From Hungatella sp. (GTDB lineage: Bacteria > Bacillota > Clostridia > Lachnospirales > Lachnospiraceae), in NCBI GenBank assembly GCA_009712635.1, contig WASS01000020.1, positions 939,208 through 1,003,207 on the forward strand: a stretch of 64,000 bases of DNA, in the 5' to 3' direction. Of this stretch, positions 18,300 to 25,122 are shown piece after piece. The notes under the pieces were generated by a model. That model saw nothing but the letters and a program-made list of their open reading frames with translations, was not told where the DNA came from and did not search any database. A program made the position numbers and the translations under genes. Numbering within the stretch: the first letter of the stretch is position 1; each line of letters opens with the position of its first letter.

Positions 18300-18314
18300 A
18301 CCCCACTCCGCTTT

Positions 18315-18719
18315 TTATACCAGCCGGTACAGATCTTTTTCTTCTTTCTCCATACGCTGCTCGATGGACTGTATGATTCCTCTTGATTCATTTAAAAATC
18401 GATCTCTGTCAGCAAGAATTTTTATTTTTGTATTAAAGCTGTTTTTAAAATCTGTGAACACAGCCAGAAGATTTCCCATCTCATTTTGGTATTCATGGGC
18501 TTTTCTCACCAGATTTTCATCGCTCCCCCGGAAAAAGGAAGGGTATAAATATTGATCTTCGGAAGTCAGATGAATATTTAACTTACCGGCAAGGCCGCTG
18601 ACGTGAAATGCCAGCTCTGTGGCATTCTGCTCCAGATCCTGCTTTGCCAGAAGTTTTTTCAGTTCTGCAAGCTCTTCTCTGATTCTGTCATGCTGCTCTA
18701 AATAATGCTTTAATTCCAT
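18315..18719 (-). CDS. Hemerythrin-like (HHE) domain protein
   Basis: About 134 residues, all helical, with an HHE-type iron-binding pattern (EQHDRIREEL, ELAFHVSGLAGKLNIHLTSEDQYLYP, RKAHEYQNEM). Such proteins bind a di-iron centre and store, sense or detoxify oxygen or nitric oxide. ATG 18719 is preferred because the GAGGGG site is ten bases away; ATG 18728 lies only one base from it. It is the last gene of the six-gene operon behind the Crp/Fnr-type operator. Confidence 0.85.
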   Translation of the reverse strand: MELKHYLEQHDRIREELAELKKLLAKQDLEQNATELAFHVSGLAGKLNIHLTSEDQYLYPSFFRGSDENLVRKAHEYQNEMGNLLAVFTDFKNSFNTKIKILADRDRFLNESRGIIQSIEQRMEKEEKDLYRLV

Positions 18720-18761
18720 GGGTAACATTCCCCTCTTTTGTATGATAGAAGCCGGGTAATA

Positions 18762-19310
18762 TTATGCCAGCTTGCTGCGAAGCCAGTTCTCGTAGTGGTC
18801 CTGTACTCCGTCTTTTCTTGCCTGAATTTCAAAGTTCTCTGTCTCTGTATCCACATCATTCATTTTATCTGCGGGAAGAGCGCGGGCAGCAAAGGCATAG
18901 GCAGCCTGATCTTCTTTGTCTATATGACGCTGTAACAATGCTCCGTACCCTACAGCATTGGAAATGATATCCAGCTTATGGTCTGTGACGGGATTTTTTT
19001 CATATTCTTCGATTGCCGCTTCCAGCTGGGTAAGATGCAGTCTTCCCAGATCGTGTTCCACCAGCATTCCGTTACGGATCAGCTTATCGGCAACAGGGCC
19101 CATATTCTCCATCATAATACGGAACAGGATTTTTTCTTCCTTTCCATGATGATGCTTGTCTGCATAATTTCTGCCAAAGTCAATGCATTCTCTAAGCAGA
19201 GCTCCGTCTACTTCTCCGCCCTCAACAATACCGGCACAGATCTTTCTTAAAAAACCGTTGAAAGCCAGAATATTTTCATGTTCCTTCATTAAAATATCGA
19301 TTCCATTCAT
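18762..19310 (-). CDS. Hemerythrin domain protein
   Basis: 182 residues. The pattern LMKEHENI, KHHHGKEEKILF, LVEHDLGR and LQRHIDKEDQAAY matches the histidine/glutamate ligands of cytoplasmic HHE hemerythrins. It shares one base with the end of the unknown gene upstream, so the two are probably translationally coupled. The role is likely oxygen or nitric oxide handling in an anaerobe; the exact ligand is not known. Confidence 0.9.
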   Translation of the reverse strand: MNGIDILMKEHENILAFNGFLRKICAGIVEGGEVDGALLRECIDFGRNYADKHHHGKEEKILFRIMMENMGPVADKLIRNGMLVEHDLGRLHLTQLEAAIEEYEKNPVTDHKLDIISNAVGYGALLQRHIDKEDQAAYAFAARALPADKMNDVDTETENFEIQARKDGVQDHYENWLRSKLA

Positions 19311-19918
19311 TAGCGGCTCCTTAATTCATACTCCTGATTTCCAGTATGATGAAATTGTACACTTGAACCTTCAAACATTCCCTGGATCAGGGCTTCTCTC
19401 AGTTCATAGTAGTTGCTTACATCTCCGTGGATCATATCCCAGTATGGCTGGTGTATTTCCACTGCCTGACGATAGGCCAGAAGATCTGGTTCTTCCTTTA
19501 CAAGCTGATTCACTCTGTCACAGGGCATACCGTTTAATAACGTATTTTCCAGATGATCATAGGCCTGTTTTACAGATAAATTCCCACTTGCACTGTGGTT
19601 CTTTCCGAATTCCTTTACTGCCTGTTTCATTTCATCAAGACGTGTGGAATCTTCTTCTAAAAGAGTTGTAACAGCATAAGCAAGGCGGTTTTCCACCAGG
19701 CTTACCCGCTCCTGAAGCCATCCGTGAATGTTATCTGTATTAATGTTATCCTCTAAATTACCTGTTTCCAGAGTTCCGTATCTGGAAGCCAGCTTCTCGT
19801 TTAATCCCTTTGTCCAGCCCTTTTCTTCTGCGTAAGCCGCAATTGCATCTGTCATTGCATTCTGAAGCAGGATTTTATTATATAACCAGGTGTGTATTGG
19901 TCCTAAAAATGCACTCAT
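19310..19918 (-). CDS. Unknown protein of the hemerythrin operon
   Basis: 202 residues, predicted mostly helical and soluble, with no signal peptide. No family is recognised. It has scattered histidines (IHTWLY, DNIHGW, NHSAS, IHQPYWDMIHGD, QFHHTGNQ) and one cysteine (MPCDRV). The IHTWLYNK start and the late HQPYWDMIHG segment could supply metal or haem ligands, but this is inference. Its position between a DUF1858 protein and hemerythrins, and its one-base overlap with the next gene, tie it to the same stress function. Confidence 0.7.
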   Translation of the reverse strand: MSAFLGPIHTWLYNKILLQNAMTDAIAAYAEEKGWTKGLNEKLASRYGTLETGNLEDNINTDNIHGWLQERVSLVENRLAYAVTTLLEEDSTRLDEMKQAVKEFGKNHSASGNLSVKQAYDHLENTLLNGMPCDRVNQLVKEEPDLLAYRQAVEIHQPYWDMIHGDVSNYYELREALIQGMFEGSSVQFHHTGNQEYELRSR

Positions 19919-19934
19919 TTCATTCCTCTTTTCT

Positions 19935-20117
19935 CTATTTGTTTAATTGTTCCAATACTTCGTCCGCATCAAGTCCGTGAACCATGCAGGCATCCTCTAG
20001 GGATTCCATCTGAGAAGACGGGCAGCCAAGGCAGTGCATTCCGCAGCCCATTAAAATTTCTGCTGCTTCCGGTTTGCTTCTTAAAATTTCTCCAATATAC
20101 ATTTCTTTCGTTATCAT
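19935..20117 (-). CDS. DUF1858 redox-disulfide domain protein
   Basis: 60 residues, a complete stand-alone DUF1858 (hybrid-cluster-protein-associated) domain. It has the typical GEILRSKPEAAEILMGCGMHCLGCPSS with Cys-x3-Cys-x2-Cys and the ending SLEDAC-x10-DEVLEQLN. Members occur beside hydroxylamine reductase (Hcp) and nitric oxide stress genes, which fits the neighbouring Hcp-like gene. It is preceded by AGGAGGAAGAAATA. Confidence 0.92.
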   Translation of the reverse strand: MITKEMYIGEILRSKPEAAEILMGCGMHCLGCPSSQMESLEDACMVHGLDADEVLEQLNK

Positions 20118-20132
20118 TATTTCTTCCTCCTG

Positions 20133-20798
20133 TTAATTGAATGTTGTTAATTTCTCAGTTATTTTTCTTAAATCTTCCTCTGGCATGGGAATCAGGGTAA
20201 TTTTATGATCTTCTCCCAGAATTGCCAGTATATTAGGTGTAATAAGCTTCATCATGGATTCATAATCCGGTATTATAATAAAGGGACTTTGGGAGCTTAT
20301 ATGTGCTTCTTTACAGATAAGATTCATCTCTGCCGCTTCTTCTGCAACCGGAAGAAGATCTTCCATTGTTAAGTCATAGCTTATGATAGACAAAGCTTTG
20401 TAAAAGAATTCATTTATTTTTTCATTTTGATCTCCCTTTACCAAGGCAGGAAGAGCATAAACTGCAATTCCTTTAATAGAGGATAAAATCAGGAACTTTA
20501 AAAAACGAATGTCTTCATCAGCTGCCCAGATGTTTTTTATGTCATAATCAGACGTATTACCGCAGACACTTTTACAAACGGCACACCCCGGTGCGATTCT
20601 GTCTTTTTCCCTTCTGACCCTTAAAAGCATGTCTGACAGTGCCTGATCATGAAAGCCTGCATCGGCAATTGTTGTGATTAAACCTTCCATCAGAAGTCTG
20701 GTTACGGCTGTCTGGCGGATATTCATCTTACACGCTTTTGCCAGACCGATGAGCGATCCAGTCAGCTCATTTATGAAACCGGACATTTGATTTTCCAT
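20133..20798 (-). CDS. Hcp (hydroxylamine reductase) N-domain-like protein
   Basis: 221 residues. The middle resembles the helical N-terminal iron-sulfur part of hybrid-cluster proteins: GCAVCKSVCG (Cys72, 75, 79) and the strongly Hcp-like FLILSSIKGIAVYALPAL (about 103-120). The catalytic hybrid-cluster domains of full-length Hcp (about 540 residues) are absent, so it cannot be a normal hydroxylamine reductase. It may bind a [4Fe-4S] cluster and act as an electron carrier, or as a sensor of reactive nitrogen. The similarity is by eye and partial. Confidence 0.6.
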   Translation of the reverse strand: MENQMSGFINELTGSLIGLAKACKMNIRQTAVTRLLMEGLITTIADAGFHDQALSDMLLRVRREKDRIAPGCAVCKSVCGNTSDYDIKNIWAADEDIRFLKFLILSSIKGIAVYALPALVKGDQNEKINEFFYKALSIISYDLTMEDLLPVAEEAAEMNLICKEAHISSQSPFIIIPDYESMMKLITPNILAILGEDHKITLIPMPEEDLRKITEKLTTFN

Positions 20799-20817
20799 TT
20801 CTTTGTACTGCCTTTCT

Positions 20818-21153
20818 TTAAAATATTACTACCAAAGACATCTTAAAACTTTCCTGCCCATACACAGCATGAGGCTTTTTCGCCGGCATAACCAGGGTTT
20901 CCCCTTCGTTTAAAATAAACTCGGTTCCGTCTACCGTAAATTTTCCTGTTCCTTCTAAGACTGTAACCATGGCATCTCCATTGGATTCATGGGTACTGAT
21001 CTCTTCTCCTTTATCAAAGGCAAACAGTGTGACGCTGACTGACTGATTCTGCACCAGAGTCTTACTTACGATCTGGCCCTTTTGAATCTCGACTAAATCT
21101 GCTAACTTTAGAATTTCTTCCTGTGCTATATTTTTTAAGAGTTTCTCTGACAT
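20818..21153 (-). CDS. Small cupin-domain protein
   Basis: 111 residues, a single cupin barrel with conserved motifs GEEISTHESNGDAMVTVLEG and LVMPAKKPHAV. Metal-binding residues are a His/Glu set in the first motif and His in the second. The catalytic role is unknown; such cupins accompany oxygen- and nitrogen-stress genes in clostridia. It is the first gene of the operon, with AAGGAGGGAGACAA before ATG and the regulator-type palindrome upstream. Confidence 0.9.
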   Translation of the reverse strand: MSEKLLKNIAQEEILKLADLVEIQKGQIVSKTLVQNQSVSVTLFAFDKGEEISTHESNGDAMVTVLEGTGKFTVDGTEFILNEGETLVMPAKKPHAVYGQESFKMSLVVIF

Positions 21154-21192
21154 TTGTCTCCCTCCTTATTTTGTTCTTGTCTTTCTATAGCG

Positions 21193-21235
21193 ATTATAAT
21201 ATAATATTATCATCATTTCTGTTGTTTTAACAACA
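21193..21235 (-). promoter_or_regulatory. Crp/Fnr-type class II promoter of the hemerythrin operon
   Basis: A perfect palindrome TGTTGTT-TT-AACAACA (21220-21235) lies upstream of TATAAT on the minus strand (21198-21193). If transcription starts seven bases past the -10 box (21186), the palindrome is centred at -41.5, the classical position for class II activation by Crp/Fnr proteins. There is no good -35 box. The regulator is encoded divergently just upstream. Confidence 0.75.
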
Positions 21236-21311
21236 TTTTAAAAATTTTATTTAAAAATGGAAAAATGGATATATGGAAAGTACCATTCACATACCTAGGA
21301 GGGGCAATCAT

Positions 21312-21995
21312 ATGGAAGAATTTCTGCCTGTTTTAAAAAAATCAAGCTTGTTTTCGGGTGTCTCGTCTGATGAAATCAGAGGCATGTTAAAATGCTTATC
21401 TGCACGAATGAAGTGTTATAAAAAAGATGAATTTATTATAAGAAGCGGTGATTACATTCATTCCGTGGGAATGGTTCTTTCCGGAACCGCTCTTATTATA
21501 CAGGAAGATTTCTGGGGGAAGAGAAGTATCATCTCAGAAGTGATGCCTGGAACGCTGTTTGCAGAAACCTATGCCTGCATCTCATCCGTTCCCATAGAAA
21601 TGAGCGTAGTTGCAGATTCTGACTGCGAAATTATGTTCCTGGATTTTAATAAGATTTTAACTGTATGCACCTCTGCCTGTGGTTTTCACACCCGGCTGAT
21701 CCAGAATTTTCTATCGGCGATTGCCGGCAGAAATCTGGTTCTGACGAAAAAGATGCAGCACATGTCAAAAAAGACAATCAGGGAAAAATTGCTCTCCTAC
21801 CTCTCTGCAGAGTCTTTAAAGAGCAATTCTTCCACATTTGATATTCCGTTTAACAGACAGCAGCTGGCCGATTATCTTTCCGTAGACCGGAGTGCCCTGT
21901 CCAATGAACTGAGTAAACTCCAGGCGGAAGAAATTCTGAATTTTAATAAGAACCGGTTTACTTTAAAAGAGCAGGGACCGGAAGGATATTTATAA
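21312..21995 (+). CDS. Crp/Fnr-family transcriptional regulator
   Basis: About 227 residues: an N-terminal cyclic-nucleotide-binding fold (FLPVLKKSSLFSGVSSDEIRG, later PGTLFAETYACISSVP) and a C-terminal winged helix (FNRQQLADYLSVDRSALSNE). ATG 21312 is chosen because AGGAGGGG lies seven bases before it; an in-frame ATG at 21273 has none. It is divergent from the cupin-Hcp-like-hemerythrin operon and is functionally similar to HcpR-type regulators of nitrosative stress (inference from neighbours). Its stop is one base from the end of the opposing kinase gene. Confidence 0.88.
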   Translation: MEEFLPVLKKSSLFSGVSSDEIRGMLKCLSARMKCYKKDEFIIRSGDYIHSVGMVLSGTALIIQEDFWGKRSIISEVMPGTLFAETYACISSVPIEMSVVADSDCEIMFLDFNKILTVCTSACGFHTRLIQNFLSAIAGRNLVLTKKMQHMSKKTIREKLLSYLSAESLKSNSSTFDIPFNRQQLADYLSVDRSALSNELSKLQAEEILNFNKNRFTLKEQGPEGYL

Positions 21996-21996
21996 T

Positions 21997-23385
21997 TTAT
22001 GTTCCTGACTTGGGAATCGAGACTGTAAAACAGCTTCCCGATTCCTCTTTACTTTCTGCCACTATGGTACCGCCATGGGCTTCCACAATGGATTTTACAA
22101 TGGTCAGACCGATTCCGGCACCTCCGGTTTTCCGGTTCCTGGATTGATCCGTCCGGTAAAAGCGTTCAAAGATAAGAGGAAGCTCTTCTTTCCTGATTCC
22201 GATTCCCGTATCCTCTATGGTTACGACTCCGTTCTCCTTTGTTTCAGATACGATGATCCGGATACTGCCGCCATCTGGCGTGTATTTGACGGCGTTGGAA
22301 AGTAAGTTGGAAAATACCTGTCCCATTCGGTTTTTATCTCCATCCACAAAAACCGGTTCTCCTGATATACTGAGAGCCAGCTTCTTTTTATTGATCTCCC
22401 CCGTCATATTCTCTGCTGCCTGACAGACTGCCGAATATAAATCCATGGAATCTTTCTTCAGGCAAAAGCCATCCCCTTCAATCCTTGCCAGCTGTTCTAA
22501 ATCTGCTACCAGAGTTCCAAGCCGTTTTACCTCTTCATGACAGCTTTTTAAGCGTTCCGGCGTGGCATCCCACAGCCCCTCTGTCATCGCTTCCAGATGA
22601 GAACCAAGAGCAGTGAGAGGAGTCCGCAGTTCATGAGCAACATCGGCAGTCAGCCGTTTGCGCAGCCGCTCCTGTTCACTTAAAGCTCCGGATAAATGGT
22701 TTATGGCAATGCCCAGATCGTCAATCTCTTTTATCCTGGTACCTGGTTCAAATTTAAGTTCATAATTTCCTGTGGAGATCTGCTTGGCAATATAGGCAGT
22801 TTTGGTGACTGGACGGGAAATCCTGCTTCCTAATACACAGCCAACTACGACAGAACAGATACTGGATAAAACTCCAATGACAAGTAAAACGATGTTCATC
22901 ACACGGATAAAATTAAAATCGGCTTCATTCATGAAAAACGGTCCGTAATATTTAATGGAAACGGAACCTGTCTTTTTCCCATTCTGAGTCAGCTCATAGG
23001 TATGATCGACAAAACCGCCTTTCGCTCCCCGTTCTTTCATGCGTGCGGAAATATCGTTCATGATCTGGCCGCAAAGCCTCATATCATGATTCTCCGCATC
23101 CCACACCATGTTCCCATCTGCATCGTAAAGCTTTATGATATATCCGTCATATAAGGAATTCATTCCGATTGCATGAACGTAATCCAGTTTCCAGCTTCTC
23201 TTGAACTCATCATACTGGCTTTCCAGTTCATCTGCAATATTATCCCGCCGCTCCTGACCGGTTTTGGCAATGTATTTTTCAAATTCCCGGTTAATAAGCA
23301 GGTTAGAGGCAAGCCCGATCAGTGCAATGGTAATAAGGAGGGTTAAAAGTATGGTCAGGGAAAGCTGTTTTCTTAAGGTTTTCAT
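21997..23385 (-). CDS. Membrane sensor histidine kinase
   Basis: About 462 residues. TM1 (about 10-28), an extracytoplasmic loop of about 135 residues, TM2 (about 165-190), HAMP, then HisKA with DVAHELRTPLTAL (phospho-His) and HATPase with the N-box NLLSNAVKY and GGAGIGLTIVKSI. ATG 23385 is preferred (GGAGG nine bases upstream); ATG 23391 overlaps the response-regulator stop. It pairs with the regulator encoded just upstream. The signal is unknown, though adjacency to the copper operon suggests metal or envelope stress. Confidence 0.92.
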   Translation of the reverse strand: MKTLRKQLSLTILLTLLITIALIGLASNLLINREFEKYIAKTGQERRDNIADELESQYDEFKRSWKLDYVHAIGMNSLYDGYIIKLYDADGNMVWDAENHDMRLCGQIMNDISARMKERGAKGGFVDHTYELTQNGKKTGSVSIKYYGPFFMNEADFNFIRVMNIVLLVIGVLSSICSVVVGCVLGSRISRPVTKTAYIAKQISTGNYELKFEPGTRIKEIDDLGIAINHLSGALSEQERLRKRLTADVAHELRTPLTALGSHLEAMTEGLWDATPERLKSCHEEVKRLGTLVADLEQLARIEGDGFCLKKDSMDLYSAVCQAAENMTGEINKKKLALSISGEPVFVDGDKNRMGQVFSNLLSNAVKYTPDGGSIRIIVSETKENGVVTIEDTGIGIRKEELPLIFERFYRTDQSRNRKTGGAGIGLTIVKSIVEAHGGTIVAESKEESGSCFTVSIPKSGT

Positions 23386-23390
23386 ATGCA

Positions 23391-24089
23391 TCAGCCTCCG
23401 AACTTATAGCCCAGCCCGGGAATCGTTAAGACATAGTCGGGATTTTTAGGATCATCCTCTATTTTCTTTCTGATATTTTTAATGTGGCTGTCAATTGCTC
23501 TGTCATAACCGGCAAAGTCCCTGCCAAGAGCAGTATCAATCAGTTCCTCCCTGGTAAATACCTTACCGGGATATTTAATGAGGGCAGATAATATCTTCAG
23601 TTCGCTTGGTGTGAGAGTCAGACCGGATCCTTTTTTTCTTACCTCATTTTTTTCAAAATCAACTACCAGATCACCGTCTCTCCACGAGTTTCGTTTAACA
23701 AGAGGTACCAGATCCCCTTCTGTGCGTCTTAATACCGCCTCCACTCTGGCATACAGTTCCTTTAAGCCAAAGGGTTTCATAATATAGTCATCGGCTCCCA
23801 GCTCCAGCCCGCTTACCACATCCTCTTCCTCCACTCTGGCAGTCAGCATAATGACTGGAATCCGTGATTTTTTACGAATGGCGGAGCATATTTCTTCTCC
23901 TGAGAGATCAGGCAGCATTAAATCCAGTATGACAAGAGAGAGATTCTCCGTATCAAATATTTCCAGTGCCTTCTTCCCAGTTTCGGCGGGGAATGTCTTA
24001 AATCCTTTGCTTTCTAAGAGCATGCATACTACTTCCAGAATTTTAGGCTCATCATCCACTACCAGCACGTGCCTGCAGTTATTGTTCAT
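23391..24089 (-). CDS. OmpR-family response regulator
   Basis: 232 residues: receiver domain with acidic pocket (VVDDEPK), phospho-acceptor Asp56 (VILDLMLPD) and conserved lysine (YIMKPFG), then a winged-helix DNA-binding domain ending IRKKIEDDPKNPDYVLTIPG. It is translationally linked to the kinase gene. It lies after the terminator that follows copZ, so it probably has its own promoter in the short 24090-24127 gap. Confidence 0.93.
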   Translation of the reverse strand: MNNNCRHVLVVDDEPKILEVVCMLLESKGFKTFPAETGKKALEIFDTENLSLVILDLMLPDLSGEEICSAIRKKSRIPVIMLTARVEEEDVVSGLELGADDYIMKPFGLKELYARVEAVLRRTEGDLVPLVKRNSWRDGDLVVDFEKNEVRKKGSGLTLTPSELKILSALIKYPGKVFTREELIDTALGRDFAGYDRAIDSHIKNIRKKIEDDPKNPDYVLTIPGLGYKFGG

Positions 24090-24123
24090 TTCCTGTCACC
24101 TCATTATAATAACTTTAAGTATG

Positions 24124-24154
24124 AAAAGAGGGAACCGGTCAGATTCCGGTTCCC
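24124..24154 (-). terminator. Terminator of the copper operon
   Basis: Perfect 9-bp stem GGGAACCGG (24130-24138) with CCGGTTCCC (24146-24154), followed on the minus strand by TCTTTTC. It lies just after copZ. Confidence 0.8.
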
Positions 24155-24162
24155 GTCTTTCT

Positions 24163-24372
24163 TTATTCTACTACATCATATCCCTGGTCTTCAATCTCCG
24201 CTTTTATTTTTTCTACCGGTGCTTCATCGGGGTTATGGTCTACAGTCACGGTTTTAGCAGCTAAATCAACCGCTACTCCCGATACGCCGGATAACCCGCT
24301 TACTGCTCCTGTTATTGCTTTTACACAATGCTCACATGCCATTCCATCTACGTTTATTACTGTCTTTGCCAT
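24163..24372 (-). CDS. copZ: Copper chaperone, heavy-metal-associated domain
   Basis: 69 residues, a single HMA domain with the motif DGMACEHC (a variant of GMTCxxC) and the end GYDVVE. It delivers Cu(I) to the CopA ATPase in the cytoplasm. The in-frame ATG at 24387 is rejected in favour of 24372, which has GGAGGAAATTGAA upstream. It is the last gene of the copA operon. Confidence 0.88.
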   Translation of the reverse strand: MAKTVINVDGMACEHCVKAITGAVSGLSGVSGVAVDLAAKTVTVDHNPDEAPVEKIKAEIEDQGYDVVE

Positions 24373-24395
24373 TTCAATTTCCTCCATGATTATAT

Positions 24396-25115
24396 TTATT
24401 TAATATTAAAAGGCTTTAAAAACTTATTGACCTGCATTTTCTTTCCGTTTTCCATTACGGGAACCGGTGCATAGAGCCAGCCTTCCACTTTTTCAGGGTC
24501 AACGCCAGCCGCGATCAACGGTTCTGGTGACAGAACAAACACAATGTCCTTATCCTGTGCCTGTTTCGTTGCAGCACTGATCTCTAAGTCTTTTGCCCAT
24601 TCAAACATATTTCCGCCGCCCAGCTTTACTCCAAAATGATCCATATCCGTATGGTAATTAATCAGGTTACGGCCATTTTTCACCAGTCCCTCGTAGGAGG
24701 AAAGGGCGGATTCTTCTGTACCAGTGAAGCTTCCATCATTGAGCTTCACGCCAACAGTTATAACATCGTCATTTATCTCGTAATTCTCAGGAAGTTTCCC
24801 GGTATCCAGGCCTGCCTGGATAAATGGTGCTGCATCTGCCTGAAGTTTTACGTCAAAACGGGAACTTTCATCTGTTTCTCCACTCCAGATAAAGCGGGCT
24901 CCCCCGTCGGTCGCAGTCAGGGCAAAGCCTTTGCCCCCATCTTCCTTACTCACCTGATCAGGAATGGCATTCAATACCATATCAAAGGACTGTACTGACT
25001 TTTTACCAACTACATCAAGGGTACCTCCGGCACTTTCTACCGTCAGAAATATAATTGCTGCAACCACCAGTACACCGGCGGCTATTGCGGTTATCACTTT
25101 CTTGTTCTCTAACAT
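24396..25115 (-). CDS. Unknown membrane-anchored protein in the copper operon
   Basis: 239 residues with an uncleaved N-terminal membrane anchor (about 8-27: VITAIAAGVLVVAAIIFLTV) and a soluble extracytoplasmic part of about 205 residues. No family is recognised. There are no cysteines and few histidines (YHTDMDHFG), with methionines near the end (VMENGKKMQ), so a strong metal site is not obvious. It sits between copA and copZ with 8-base and 23-base spacing and a GAGGTGACAG ribosome site, so it is probably connected with copper handling at the cell surface. Confidence 0.75.
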   Translation of the reverse strand: MLENKKVITAIAAGVLVVAAIIFLTVESAGGTLDVVGKKSVQSFDMVLNAIPDQVSKEDGGKGFALTATDGGARFIWSGETDESSRFDVKLQADAAPFIQAGLDTGKLPENYEINDDVITVGVKLNDGSFTGTEESALSSYEGLVKNGRNLINYHTDMDHFGVKLGGGNMFEWAKDLEISAATKQAQDKDIVFVLSPEPLIAAGVDPEKVEGWLYAPVPVMENGKKMQVNKFLKPFNIK

Positions 25116-25122
25116 GGTTCTG

